Assembly (NCBI GenBank): GCA_043800545.1
Contig: JAZDMW010000056.1
Location: 1-27,369 of the forward strand
DNA from: 1-14-0-20-39-34 sp043800545
GTDB taxonomy: Bacteria > Patescibacteriota > Patescibacteriia > Magasanikbacterales > UBA922
Direction: 5' to 3'
Length of the DNA: 27,369 bases
A program made the translations under genes and the position numbers. The notes under the pieces are model-generated. The model worked only from the letters and a program-made list of their open reading frames with translations. It had not been told where the DNA came from and did no database searches. How positions within the stretch are numbered: position 1 is the stretch's first letter; each line of letters begins with the position of its first letter. Of this stretch, positions 1-7,472 are shown piece by piece.

Positions 1-2
1 TT

Positions 3-557
3 CCAACGATTCTTTTTGTTGGTGGAATGGATCCTTCGCATTATTTTAAAGGAATTGAAGTCCTCATATCTGCTCTTCGTATTTTGCAACAAAAAAGAAT
101 ACCATTTCAGGCTATTTTTGTAGGAGAAGGTTCTTTGCGTACAAAATTTGAGTTAGAAGTAAAAGGATTTGGATTGGAAAAGAGTATTCATTTTGTTGGT
201 GGCGCATCAGAGTCTGATCTCCCACGTTATTACAATCTTGCGGATCTTTTCGTATTGCCTTCTCTCAATAGAGCAGAGGCTTTTGGTATGGTATTATTGG
301 AATCCATGGCAAGTGGAGTACCAGTCCTTGCAAGTGACCTTCCTGGAGTTCGTACGGTTGCACAAAAAGGTGGTGGGGTTGTTGAACCAAATGATCCTAT
401 GAAATTAGCCGAAGCAATTATTGAATATTTTGAAGTGGATCTTCAAGAAAGAAAATGTTGTGCTCATGAAGTTCGTGATGTTGTAGAAAAATGGTATAGC
501 TGGGAATTTGTAGCTCAGGAATTGGATAAAATATATACTGACTTACAAAAGAATTGA
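3..557 (+). CDS. GT4-family glycosyltransferase, C-terminal part
   Basis: The reading frame is open from base 3, so the N-terminal half lies outside the window. About 184 residues remain and end at TGA (555-557). They form the second Rossmann domain of a GT-B, family GT4 enzyme. It starts with a beta strand ending in VGG, then a segment like HYFKGIEVLI. The donor-nucleotide motif follows as EAFGMVLLESMASGVPVLAS, with the two acidic residues of the EX7E motif. Such enzymes transfer sugars from nucleotide donors in the cytoplasm, normally to lipid carriers or surface glycans. Donor and acceptor cannot be read from this fragment. The next gene starts 54 bp downstream with its own -10 element. 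The family call is secure; the substrate is unknown. Confidence 0.9.
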   Translation, partial: PTILFVGGMDPSHYFKGIEVLISALRILQQKRIPFQAIFVGEGSLRTKFELEVKGFGLEKSIHFVGGASESDLPRYYNLADLFVLPSLNRAEAFGMVLLESMASGVPVLASDLPGVRTVAQKGGGVVEPNDPMKLAEAIIEYFEVDLQERKCCAHEVRDVVEKWYSWEFVAQELDKIYTDLQKN

Positions 558-562
558 TTTTC

Positions 563-571
563 TGATATACT
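563..571 (+). promoter_or_regulatory. extended -10 promoter of the YtxH-like gene
   Basis: TGATATACT fits TGN plus a -10 of TATACT (566-571). It begins 6 bp after the glycosyltransferase stop. No convincing -35 lies 17 bp upstream. It predicts a leader of roughly 34 nt before the ATG at 612. This is a pattern match only. Confidence 0.4.
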
Positions 572-611
572 ATATACATCAGTAATTTTATTTATATAAA
601 AGATAAAAGAT

Positions 612-938
612 ATGGGAAAATTTAAAAATGGACTTGTCCTTGGTGCTCTTTTAGGCATTGGTCTTACATGGATGAATACGACAAAAAAAGGACGTGAGAC
701 AAAAGAAAATATTCTGAATGCCGCTGGAGATGTCTATGGTGATGTAAAGAAAAAAGTTATGGATTCCAAAACATGGGAGAGCATGACAAAAACAAAGTAC
801 TATAAAATGGTAGATAGTGCTGTAGACACGTATGTAAAGGATAATAAAATGGCACAGAGTGTCGCAAAGATGGTAAAAAAGATTGTACAAACACAATGGC
901 CAAAAATACAACAAGAAATGAAAAAGAGAATGAAATAA
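612..938 (+). CDS. YtxH-like small membrane-associated protein
   Basis: The protein has 108 residues. A short N-terminal hydrophobic glycine-rich segment (residues 7-21, LVLGALLGIGL-type) is followed by KKGRETKENI. This matches the YtxH family pattern of a GxxxG-rich membrane segment followed by a K/GRETxE stretch. The rest is lysine-rich, amphipathic and probably helical, with a strongly basic C-terminus ending in KKRMK. YtxH-like proteins are small envelope-associated or stress proteins of poorly defined role. The gene sits alone between an extended -10 promoter and a strong terminator, so it is probably monocistronic. No SD is evident; the ATG follows an A-rich stretch. The family call rests on motif resemblance, and function remains unknown. 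Confidence 0.75.
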   Translation: MGKFKNGLVLGALLGIGLTWMNTTKKGRETKENILNAAGDVYGDVKKKVMDSKTWESMTKTKYYKMVDSAVDTYVKDNKMAQSVAKMVKKIVQTQWPKIQQEMKKRMK

Positions 939-944
939 TGGTTT

Positions 945-976
945 AAAAAGAAACGCAAAATGCGTTTCTTTTTTTC
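945..976 (+). terminator. rho-independent terminator after the YtxH-like gene
   Basis: A 13-bp stem, 945-957 paired with 961-973, has the core GAAACGCA/TGCGTTTC and an AAA loop. A T-run to 976 follows. It lies 7 bp after the stop codon. Confidence 0.85.
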
Positions 977-999
977 TCTTTCCAAAATTGTGCTCATTA

Positions 1000-1008
1000 T
1001 GGTACAAT
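1000..1008 (+). promoter_or_regulatory. extended -10 promoter of pilT-ftsI
   Basis: TGGTACAAT (TGN plus TACAAT at 1003-1008) lies 41 bp before the pilT ATG. There is no consensus -35. The same TGN-TAnnnT form recurs at 563, 8756, 11913 and, on the minus strand, 15447 and 23872. Confidence 0.45.
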
Positions 1009-1048
1009 ATAAATACCTGTCAGGTAATTAATACTTGTATTTTTGTAT

Positions 1049-2083
1049 ATGAAGACACTGAAAGCATACTTTGACTTTGCTCAAGAGAAAAATGTATCCG
1101 ACCTTCATTTGGTAGGGGAGGAATTGCCTTATGTACGGGCAAATGGAAAGCTCATAAATATTGAAGAAACACCACTTCCAAATGCAGATTTAGAAAAAGA
1201 AATTTTATCGATACTCAATCCAGAACAACAAGAACATTTTGTAAAGGAAATGGAATTGGATTTTGGTTTTGAACAAAATGGTGCACGTTTCCGTGTAAAT
1301 TTACATAGACAAAATGGAAAAATTGGTCTTTCTGCACGTTTGATTCCAAACAATATTCCTACTCCAGAACAACTTCATTTTGAACCAGCTTTAATGAATT
1401 TTATGGAACTGAAGGATGGTCTTGTTTTGGTTGTTGGTCCAACAGGGGAAGGAAAATCTACTACACTTGCTACCATGATTGAACATATTAATCAGACAAG
1501 GAAAGCACATGTTATTACGATTGAAGATCCTATTGAATTTATTTTTAAAGATAAGGAATGTCTTATTGAACAACGGGAAGTTGGTATAGATACGCATTCT
1601 TTTGCAGAAGCATTGAAGCATGTACTTCGTCAGGATCCAAATGTGATTCTCGTCGGAGAAATGCGTGATCCAGAAACAATATCTACTGTACTGACGGCTG
1701 CGGAAACAGGTCACCTGGTATTTTCTACACTCCATACATCAACAGCTGCTGAAGCGATTGAGCGTATTGTAGATGTATTTGAAGGTGGAAAACAAAAACA
1801 AGTTCTTACACAGTTGTCTGCTGTGCTTCGTGGTGTCGTATCTCAGCAATTGATTCCTGCGCTTGATGGATCAAGAGTAGCGGTACGCGAAATCTTAGTA
1901 AATACTCCTGCTGTTTCTAATCTCATTCGTGAAAATAATATTGCACAAATACAAAGTGCTATACAAACTGGTGCTGATGCTGGCATGATACCAATGGAAA
2001 ACGCAGTACTTGCATTAGAAAAAAGTGGGGTAATAGATAAGGAAACTGCAGAAAGACGTATTGGAAGACAACGAAAAGTATAA
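1049..2083 (+). CDS. pilT: type IV pilus retraction ATPase PilT
   Basis: This is a hexameric secretion-type ATPase that powers pilus retraction at the inner membrane. The protein is 344 residues from the ATG at 1049; a TTG at 1043 is an alternative start two codons upstream. The N-terminal domain contains SDLHLVGEELPYVRANGKL, typical of the GspE/PilT PAS-like region. The Walker A is GPTGEGKST, the Asp box is ITIEDPIEF, and the Walker B region is DPNVILVGEMRD. The His box is TGHLVFSTLHT. Near the C-terminus, NLIREN resembles the PilT AIRNLIRE signature, which favours PilT over the assembly ATPase PilB. Length fits the family (about 340-350 residues). No other pilus gene is in the window. The next gene, a penicillin-binding protein, starts only 6 bp after the stop, so the two are probably cotranscribed. 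Confidence 0.93.
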   Translation: MKTLKAYFDFAQEKNVSDLHLVGEELPYVRANGKLINIEETPLPNADLEKEILSILNPEQQEHFVKEMELDFGFEQNGARFRVNLHRQNGKIGLSARLIPNNIPTPEQLHFEPALMNFMELKDGLVLVVGPTGEGKSTTLATMIEHINQTRKAHVITIEDPIEFIFKDKECLIEQREVGIDTHSFAEALKHVLRQDPNVILVGEMRDPETISTVLTAAETGHLVFSTLHTSTAAEAIERIVDVFEGGKQKQVLTQLSAVLRGVVSQQLIPALDGSRVAVREILVNTPAVSNLIRENNIAQIQSAIQTGADAGMIPMENAVLALEKSGVIDKETAERRIGRQRKV

Positions 2084-2089
2084 AATAGT

Positions 2090-3856
2090 GTGTCTTTGAA
2101 AGATTCCATAACAAAAAAGTTAGACGGAACGCCAAATGAGGCTTTCCGCATACGATTGACCGCGGTTGGTATTGCTGTGGTTGGTTTGTTGTTTCTCTTC
2201 CGTCTTTTTGTACTCATGGTGGTGCAACATAGTTTTTATGTGAATCTTGCAAGTGGTACTCATGAAGTCTATTCTAAATTGTTTCCTGAAAGGGGAGAAG
2301 TATTTGTGCAAGATAGCAGAACAAAAGAAGAATATCCTCTTGCCATGAATAGAGATTATTTTTTGGTATATGCAAATACCAAAGAAATACTTGATGATGA
2401 AACAGCAAAGCAAGTGGCAGAAAAAATAGCACAAACATTTCAATATGATGAGGTAAAGAAAACTGAGTTACTCTTAAAATTAAATAAAAGAGATGATCCG
2501 TATGAACCGATAGAACAAAAAGTAGAGGAAAGTGTTATGAATACACTTCTTGATTCTGATCTCCCAGGTATCTATGGTGTTCGTATCCCTTTCCGTTTTT
2601 ATCCAGAATATCGTCTCGCATCGCAAGTAATTGGTTTTCTTGGAAAAAATGAGAATGGGGAGAATGTCGGACATTATGGAATAGAAGGATATTGGGATAA
2701 AGAACTGGCTGGCCAAGGTGGATTTGTGGAAGGAGCAAAAAATGCCGTTGGTGGTCTTATTGCCATCGCAAATTTGTCAAAAAAACCAGCTGAGGATGGA
2801 CCAGATATACTTTTAACCATAGATAGAACCATACAGTCACGCGCTTGTGATATTTTAAAGCAGGGAGTCAGAGAGTATGGTGCAAAAAGCGGATCACTTA
2901 TTATTATGGATCCATACACGGGTGCTATTCGTGCAATGTGTTCTGCCCCAGATTTTGATCCAAATGATTATGGAAATGTGGAAGACGCTGAAGCATATAA
3001 TAATAGTAATATTTTTGTGGCGTATGAACCTGGTTCAATTTTTAAGCCACTGGTAATGGCTGCAGCCATTAATGAAGGGCTTGTTTCTCCAAGTACTGGT
3101 TTTTTTGATTCTGGTGTAAGTGAAGGAGTTTGTGATACTCCTATAAAAAATGCAGGGGATAAAAGTTATCAGCAGACAGATATGACCGGGGTATTAGTAG
3201 ATTCCATAAATACAGGCATGGTGCATGTTGGAAAACTTTTAGGAAAAGAAAAATTGGTGAAGTATATGGAGAAGTATGGGCTTCATGTTCGTACAGGAAT
3301 AGAGTTAGATACAGAAGCAGATGGAAATATTGAATCTTTGTATAAAAGTAGTAAATTTGATTGTTACTCTGCAACCGCAACATTTGGGCAAGGCGTCATG
3401 GTTACTCCATTACAAATGACTACGGCATTCGCTGCAATTGCGAATGGTGGAAAATTGATGAAACCACAAATTGTAGAAGAACTCCGCTATGAGGATGGAA
3501 GAGTAGAAAGATTTAAGGCAAGAGAAACAGCTCAAGTACTGGATGGAAAGACTGCCTCACTTGTGAGTGCTATGCTCGTGAATGTCGTAGAACGAGGACA
3601 TGCCACAAAAGCAAAAATTCCTGGATACTATATCGCTGGAAAAACAGGAACAGCGCAGATTGCAGAAAACGGAAGGTATATACAGGACATGAATCATTCT
3701 TTTATTGGTTTTGCGCCAGTAGAGAATCCAAAATTTATCATGTTTGTGAAATTAGAAAAGCCTCAAAGAGCCTATGCAGAGAGTACTTCAGTACCAATAT
3801 TTGGAGATATTGCTAAATTTCTTTTGCAATATTATCGTATCCCTCCAGAAAGATAG
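2090..3856 (+). CDS. ftsI: class B penicillin-binding protein, FtsI/PBP2 type transpeptidase
   Basis: This is a peptidoglycan DD-transpeptidase that crosslinks septal or lateral wall outside the membrane. It has 588 residues from a GTG start 6 bp after pilT. A single transmembrane helix spans about residues 23-45. A PBP dimerisation domain follows (PERGEVFVQD, then YPEYRLASQVIGFLG and HYGIEGYWDKEL). The transpeptidase domain has all three catalytic motifs: SIFK with Ser316 and Lys319, SIN at 372-374, and KTG at 518-520. No PASTA domain is present and the protein ends at IPPER. In most bacteria ftsI sits behind mraZ-rsmH-ftsL. Here that trio lies about 3.2 kb further on, so the division cluster is split. 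FtsI versus PBP2/RodA-partner cannot be settled from sequence alone. Confidence 0.92.
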   Translation: MSLKDSITKKLDGTPNEAFRIRLTAVGIAVVGLLFLFRLFVLMVVQHSFYVNLASGTHEVYSKLFPERGEVFVQDSRTKEEYPLAMNRDYFLVYANTKEILDDETAKQVAEKIAQTFQYDEVKKTELLLKLNKRDDPYEPIEQKVEESVMNTLLDSDLPGIYGVRIPFRFYPEYRLASQVIGFLGKNENGENVGHYGIEGYWDKELAGQGGFVEGAKNAVGGLIAIANLSKKPAEDGPDILLTIDRTIQSRACDILKQGVREYGAKSGSLIIMDPYTGAIRAMCSAPDFDPNDYGNVEDAEAYNNSNIFVAYEPGSIFKPLVMAAAINEGLVSPSTGFFDSGVSEGVCDTPIKNAGDKSYQQTDMTGVLVDSINTGMVHVGKLLGKEKLVKYMEKYGLHVRTGIELDTEADGNIESLYKSSKFDCYSATATFGQGVMVTPLQMTTAFAAIANGGKLMKPQIVEELRYEDGRVERFKARETAQVLDGKTASLVSAMLVNVVERGHATKAKIPGYYIAGKTGTAQIAENGRYIQDMNHSFIGFAPVENPKFIMFVKLEKPQRAYAESTSVPIFGDIAKFLLQYYRIPPER

Positions 3857-3858
3857 AT

Positions 3859-3887
3859 TTGTCACAATGAAAAAGAGATGTTATGAT
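3859..3887 (+). promoter_or_regulatory. promoter of murF
   Basis: TTGTCA (3859-3864), a 17-bp spacer, then TATGAT (3882-3887) preceded by TGT, so also an extended -10. It starts 3 bp after the ftsI stop. A second TATAAT at 3901-3906 lies only 8 bp before the ATG and would give an almost leaderless mRNA. Confidence 0.5.
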
Positions 3888-3914
3888 GAAAGAAAACATA
3901 TATAATTAGAGAAT

Positions 3915-5204
3915 ATGCAACATATATTAGAAAAAATACTCGCTTTCTTTGCCCAAAGAATTTTAGTGAAATATCATCCGCAGGTGGTGGGCATTACAGG
4001 ATCAGTAGGAAAAAGTGGCTCAAAGAGAGTTACAACCCATATTTTAGAATCAAAGTTTCGGGTTCGCGGAAGTTATGGAAACTATAACAATGAGATTGGA
4101 CTTCCTTTGACAGTACTTGGTTGTATGCATCCAGGACGTTCACCATTTGGATGGATGTATGTTTTCATAAAGTCATTGAAATTACTTTTTGTGACAGATA
4201 CAATATATCCAGAAATTCTTGTTTTGGAAATGGGAGCAGATAAACCAGGAGATATTCAATATCTCACAAGTATGGTTCATCCAAATATTGGTGTGGTAAC
4301 GGCTGTTGCTCCAACACATATAGAATTTTTTGAATCTCTTCAAATGGTGATTCGTGAAAAAGAAAAAATTGTTTCTTGTCTTTTACCGAATGAAGTAGCA
4401 ATTCTAAACAGAGATGAAGAAGATGTGTATAAGATGAAAGAAAATACACAAGCAAAAGTTATTTCATATGGATTTCATGGAGAAGCAGATATTCGTGCAA
4501 CAGATATTCGTTTTGAACTGGATAAAAATACCGGATGGCCAAAAGGATTGGCCTTTAAAGTGATACAAAATGGGAATATTATTCCTGTGTATTTACCTGG
4601 AGTTGTGGGAGAACATTTGGTATATAGCGTATTGTCTGCAATTGCGGTTGCGAGTACCTTTGGTATGAACATTGTAGAAATGTCTGAGGCTTTGCAAAAA
4701 ATTACCATGATGCAAGGACGTATGCGTATTATTCCAGGAATCAAGGGAACTCTTCTTATAGATGATACATATAATGCATCTCCAAAAGCAATGTTCCGTG
4801 CTCTTGAAGCATTTTCTCAAATATATGTTCCAGAAGGTTCATCATCATATGCCGTGCTTGGAGATATGTTAGAGCTTGGATCTGAAACAGAAAAGTCACA
4901 TAAAGAAATAGGAGAAAAAATAGCAGATCATAATATTGATTATCTCGTGACCGTTGGACAAGCAATGCAATATGCGAGAGAATCTGCAAAAGAACAAGGA
5001 ATAAGTGAAGATCAGATATTCCAATTCCATACATCAGAAGATGCTGGAAGATTTTTGCAAGATAAAATAAAAACGGGTGATGTGCTTCTTATCAAAGGAT
5101 CACAGGGTACACGAATGGAAAAGATTGTAAAAGAACTCATGGCAGAGCCACAGAAAGCAAGTGATTTGCTTGTGAGACAAAGTGAGTATTGGTTGAAGAG
5201 GTAG
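3915..5204 (+). CDS. murF: MurF-like UDP-MurNAc-tripeptide D-Ala-D-Ala ligase lacking domain 1
   Basis: The family uses ATP to join D-Ala-D-Ala to UDP-MurNAc-tripeptide, the last cytoplasmic step of peptidoglycan precursor synthesis. The protein has 429 residues. The P-loop ITGSVGKSGSK lies at residues 27-37, with Lys33 and Ser34. In classical MurF it lies near residue 100, so the N-terminal UDP-binding domain is missing and replaced by a short hydrophobic helix. The central domain keeps NYNNEIGLPLT, LEMGADKPGDI and APTHIEFF. The C-terminal domain begins near GRMRIIPG, followed by IDDTYNASP and LGDMLELG. The C-terminal KGSQGTRMEKIVKEL matches the usual MurF ending. It has its own promoter and is followed 4 bp later by an APH-fold kinase. 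I am confident of the MurF class; the effect of the missing domain is not known. Confidence 0.9.
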   Translation: MQHILEKILAFFAQRILVKYHPQVVGITGSVGKSGSKRVTTHILESKFRVRGSYGNYNNEIGLPLTVLGCMHPGRSPFGWMYVFIKSLKLLFVTDTIYPEILVLEMGADKPGDIQYLTSMVHPNIGVVTAVAPTHIEFFESLQMVIREKEKIVSCLLPNEVAILNRDEEDVYKMKENTQAKVISYGFHGEADIRATDIRFELDKNTGWPKGLAFKVIQNGNIIPVYLPGVVGEHLVYSVLSAIAVASTFGMNIVEMSEALQKITMMQGRMRIIPGIKGTLLIDDTYNASPKAMFRALEAFSQIYVPEGSSSYAVLGDMLELGSETEKSHKEIGEKIADHNIDYLVTVGQAMQYARESAKEQGISEDQIFQFHTSEDAGRFLQDKIKTGDVLLIKGSQGTRMEKIVKELMAEPQKASDLLVRQSEYWLKR

Positions 5205-5208
5205 ATAT

Positions 5209-6066
5209 ATGAATGAAGAACAGATAAAACAAAGAGTTGAAGATGCTCTCAGCGAAAAGGTTGAGAGTATTTTAGATATTTCTAAGGGTCTTGATCAAAT
5301 AGTAAAAATTATTAAAACAGAGAAAAATAAATATATATATAAAGCCCCGAGAAATAGAGAAGAAACAATACTTATTTTTAGAGAAGTATTTGCATGTGAA
5401 AAAATGAAGGGGTTAGTTCCTGTACCAAAAATTATATATAAGGGAGATGATTTTATTATTCAGGAATATATTGACGGGAAAAATTTGGATACAGTAGATT
5501 TGTACGGAGAACAAGAAAAGAAAATTTATTGTGATCTCGGAAAATATTTACAGAAAATTCATACCGTAGGAACAGAAGGTTATGGTTTTATTGATATTCA
5601 CGGAAGAGGGAAGTTGAGGACTTTGCGTGAAATGGCATTGGGAGATATTGAGAAACAATTTTTGGTATTACAAGAAGAGAAAATTATTTCTCCAAGTGAA
5701 ATAGAGACTCTCAAGAAATATATTGAGCAAAATAAAAATTATCTTGATTCCGATGAAAAGGTATTTCTTCATTTTGATTATGAGGATGATAATGTTCTCA
5801 TAAAAGGAGAAAAGATAATGGGTATTATAGATTTTGGGGATATATCATCTGGACCAAGAGCTTTTGATTTAGTAAGGCCGTATATAAGGTATTATAAAAC
5901 AAAAAATTGGGATTATTTTTTAGAAGGATATGGAGAAGTAGATATTGAAGAAGTTAAATATTTTACCACGTTAAGTCTTTTGTGGATGATACCATTTCAC
6001 CATAAAATAGCTGATAGAGATGGAATGGAGAAAAGGTTGAAGATATTAAGGGATATTGTGAAATAA
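5209..6066 (+). CDS. aminoglycoside phosphotransferase-fold kinase
   Basis: The protein has 285 residues, starts 4 bp after murF and is probably cotranscribed. It has the APH/choline-kinase fold. The N-lobe carries KYIYKAPR as the likely ATP-lysine strand and a hinge like FIIQEYIDGKNL. The catalytic loop is HFDYEDDN, with His188, catalytic Asp190 and Asn195. The metal-binding motif is IIDFGD, with Asp208. SSGPRAFDL follows, as in this superfamily. Members phosphorylate small-molecule hydroxyls such as aminoglycosides, choline, homoserine or sugars. Nothing here identifies the substrate, and resistance should not be assumed. Its position after murF makes an envelope- or sugar-related substrate possible, but that is inference. 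It is closed by a strong terminator. Confidence 0.82.
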   Translation: MNEEQIKQRVEDALSEKVESILDISKGLDQIVKIIKTEKNKYIYKAPRNREETILIFREVFACEKMKGLVPVPKIIYKGDDFIIQEYIDGKNLDTVDLYGEQEKKIYCDLGKYLQKIHTVGTEGYGFIDIHGRGKLRTLREMALGDIEKQFLVLQEEKIISPSEIETLKKYIEQNKNYLDSDEKVFLHFDYEDDNVLIKGEKIMGIIDFGDISSGPRAFDLVRPYIRYYKTKNWDYFLEGYGEVDIEEVKYFTTLSLLWMIPFHHKIADRDGMEKRLKILRDIVK

Positions 6067-6083
6067 AATATAGGAAAAATAGA

Positions 6084-6113
6084 AAAAGAGGCAGATGATG
6101 CCTCTTTTGACTT
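6084..6113 (+). terminator. terminator after the APH-fold kinase
   Basis: A 10-bp stem, AAAAGAGGCA (6084-6093) with TGCCTCTTTT (6099-6108), has the loop GATGA. Its T-run overlaps the -35 of the next promoter. Confidence 0.85.
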
Positions 6114-6135
6114 TTAAATGTAAATGATGTAAAAT
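6107..6135 (+). promoter_or_regulatory. promoter of the repeat lipoprotein
   Basis: TTGACT (6107-6112), a 17-bp spacer, TAAAAT (6130-6135). The -35 begins inside the T-run of the preceding terminator. Predicted start near 6142. Confidence 0.5.
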
Positions 6136-6137
6136 AA

Positions 6138-6165
6138 TTTGTCCATTGCTTTTTGCATGGACAAA
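6138..6165 (+). promoter_or_regulatory. 5' mRNA hairpin ahead of the lipoprotein SD
   Basis: TTTGTCCAT (6138-6146) pairs with ATGGACAAA (6157-6165). A bulged T and a GC/GC inner pair close a T5 loop. It lies at the predicted 5' end of the mRNA, 8 nt before AGGAGG (6174-6179), and may protect the 5' end. Pairing is seen; the role is inferred. Confidence 0.5.
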
Positions 6166-6187
6166 CACAGAAGAGGAGGTAACGGTC

Positions 6188-6829
6188 ATGATGAGCCAAA
6201 AGATTTTCTTTTTTTTGCTTGCCATCAATTTTATCATTGGTTGTAATCCGTTGTGCCGGTCACGGACTACGGGTGAAATCGAAGAGTGTAAAGCTCGTCC
6301 AAAAGAATGTAAAGGCTTACCTGAAGAACTTGATGGAGGGGCGGAAGTAACTCAGCTTCAGGATATCGCCTCCATCGTTTGCTACTATGAAATTGGCGAG
6401 AATCTTTCTGTAGAAACAGACAGTGATTCTTTGGACAAGATCATCCTCCCATATTTGGAAATGTTGGGAGGATATTTGGCGATTCGTCATTGTGACAAAT
6501 TAGTCACCATCAGTATGCCAGAACTCGTAAGGTCTGGAGTAAAGTCCTGGTGGCCGACTGATTTTATCATTGATAGCAATCTAAACCTGGTGAGTATCCA
6601 TTTTCCAAAGCTTGAGTATGTAGGCCCTGATGGTGTTTTTATATATGACAACCCAGAATTAACTACGCTTGAGATGCCAAATCTCGTTGAAGTCGTTGGA
6701 GGTTTGTATATATCCAATAATCCTAAATTATGTCAAAGTAAGGTTGAGGCCATCCTGGAGCAATTGTTGGAAAATGGATGGCTGATGGACGACGACACTG
6801 ATATCTCGGGGAATAACGACGAGTGTTGA
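6188..6829 (+). CDS. secreted lipoprotein with receptor-L/leucine-rich-like repeats
   Basis: The protein has 213 residues from the ATG at 6188 (a second ATG follows at 6191). An AGGAGG sits 8 nt upstream, a stronger SD than most genes here. A type II signal peptide ends in the lipobox IIGC with Cys19, so it is a probable lipid-anchored surface protein. The mature part starts cysteine-rich (CNPLC, EECKARPKECKG). It then shows irregular repeats of about 20-25 residues of the form LPYLEMLGGYLAI, ISMPELVRSG, IHFPKLEYVG and LEMPNLVEVVGGLYI. These resemble bacterial receptor-L-domain/leucine-rich repeats and end with NNPKLCQSKVEAI. The function is unknown; ligand binding is inference. Base composition is visibly less AT-rich than the neighbours, and the gene has its own promoter and terminator. 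Confidence 0.75.
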   Translation: MMSQKIFFFLLAINFIIGCNPLCRSRTTGEIEECKARPKECKGLPEELDGGAEVTQLQDIASIVCYYEIGENLSVETDSDSLDKIILPYLEMLGGYLAIRHCDKLVTISMPELVRSGVKSWWPTDFIIDSNLNLVSIHFPKLEYVGPDGVFIYDNPELTTLEMPNLVEVVGGLYISNNPKLCQSKVEAILEQLLENGWLMDDDTDISGNNDEC

Positions 6830-6861
6830 ATTCTTTTTTAATTTAAGTCCCACCCACACAG

Positions 6862-6904
6862 TCTGTATGAAATCCTTAGTTGGAAAGTAATACAGATTTT
6901 TTTT
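6862..6904 (+). terminator. terminator after the repeat lipoprotein
   Basis: TCTGTAT (6862-6868) pairs with ATACAGA (6890-6896), followed by T8. The 21-nt loop has a small TCC/GGA inner pair. The stem is weaker than others in the window. Confidence 0.6.
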
Positions 6905-6911
6905 ATCCACA
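6903..6911 (+). promoter_or_regulatory. perfect DnaA-box consensus upstream of mraZ
   Basis: TTATCCACA matches the DnaA 9-mer exactly. It stands alone, overlaps the preceding T-run and lies 22 bp before the mraZ -35. One box may be chance or transcriptional control; it does not indicate an origin. Confidence 0.3.
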
Positions 6912-6932
6912 AGGGAAAATGGAGTGGTGTGG

Positions 6933-6961
6933 TTGTTATTGGTATGGAAGTGGTGTATAAT
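6933..6961 (+). promoter_or_regulatory. promoter of mraZ-rsmH-ftsL
   Basis: TTGTTA (6933-6938), a 17-bp spacer, consensus TATAAT (6956-6961). Predicted transcription start near 6968, just before the MraZ boxes. Confidence 0.65.
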
Positions 6962-6969
6962 GGATGTAG

Positions 6970-6984
6970 GTGGGAAAAAGTGGG
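6970..6984 (+). promoter_or_regulatory. MraZ operator: two GTGGG boxes 10 bp apart
   Basis: GTGGG (6970-6974), AAAAA, GTGGG (6980-6984). The spacing equals the TGGGN5 direct repeats bound by MraZ in E. coli. A degenerate ATGGA sits one period upstream at 6960-6964. The boxes cover the start region immediately after the -10, as expected for autorepression. Confidence 0.7.
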
Positions 6985-7040
6985 GAATATAAATACGGTG
7001 CTTGTCTATTTATTCCTTCACTAAACCTGTCATTTCTTCT

Positions 7041-7472
7041 ATGTTTATTGGAGAATATTCCCACAATTTAGATGAAAAAGGGCGATTGGCTGTACCGAAA
7101 AAATTTCGGAGCGCTCTTTCCAGTGGAGCAGTTGTTACAAGAGGTTTGGATAACTGCTTGTTTCTGTATACAAAAAAAGAATGGGATAAACTTGCAGGAA
7201 AGCTTGCAGAACTTCCATTCTCACAAGCAAATACACGTGCTTTTGCACGTCTGATGCTTGCTGGTGCTATGGATGTGACAATAGATAACCAAGGACGAAT
7301 TATACTTCCAGAGTATTTGCGTTCTTACGCAAATCTTTCCAAAGAAGTCATCGTGGCCGGTCTTTACAACCGCCTTGAGCTCTGGGATAAAGAAAGTTGG
7401 ACAACATATACCAAGAAAACAGAAAAGGAAAGTAATGAGATTGCAGAGAAGATGTTTGACCTCGGAGTATGA
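7041..7472 (+). CDS. mraZ: transcriptional regulator MraZ
   Basis: MraZ is a ring-forming DNA-binding protein of the AbrB/SpoVT superfamily that represses its own division and cell-wall cluster. From the ATG at 7041 the protein has 143 residues, the usual length, and starts MFIGEYSHNLDEKGRLAVPKK. In-frame codons back to 7002 would add an unrelated N-terminal tail. The two tandem SpoVT-AbrB repeats are visible through their DxKGRxxxP signatures: DEKGRLAVPKKFR in the first and DNQGRIILPEYLR in the second. The gene overlaps rsmH by four bases (ATGA at 7469-7472), giving translational coupling. Two GTGGG boxes with 10-bp periodicity lie directly downstream of the predicted -10, so autoregulation is likely. 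Confidence 0.95.
   Translation: MFIGEYSHNLDEKGRLAVPKKFRSALSSGAVVTRGLDNCLFLYTKKEWDKLAGKLAELPFSQANTRAFARLMLAGAMDVTIDNQGRIILPEYLRSYANLSKEVIVAGLYNRLELWDKESWTTYTKKTEKESNEIAEKMFDLGV

Noticed and set aside
5209..6066. Aminoglycoside resistance gene
   Set aside because: The APH fold covers many small-molecule kinases; chromosomal position behind murF and lack of mobile context do not support a resistance call.
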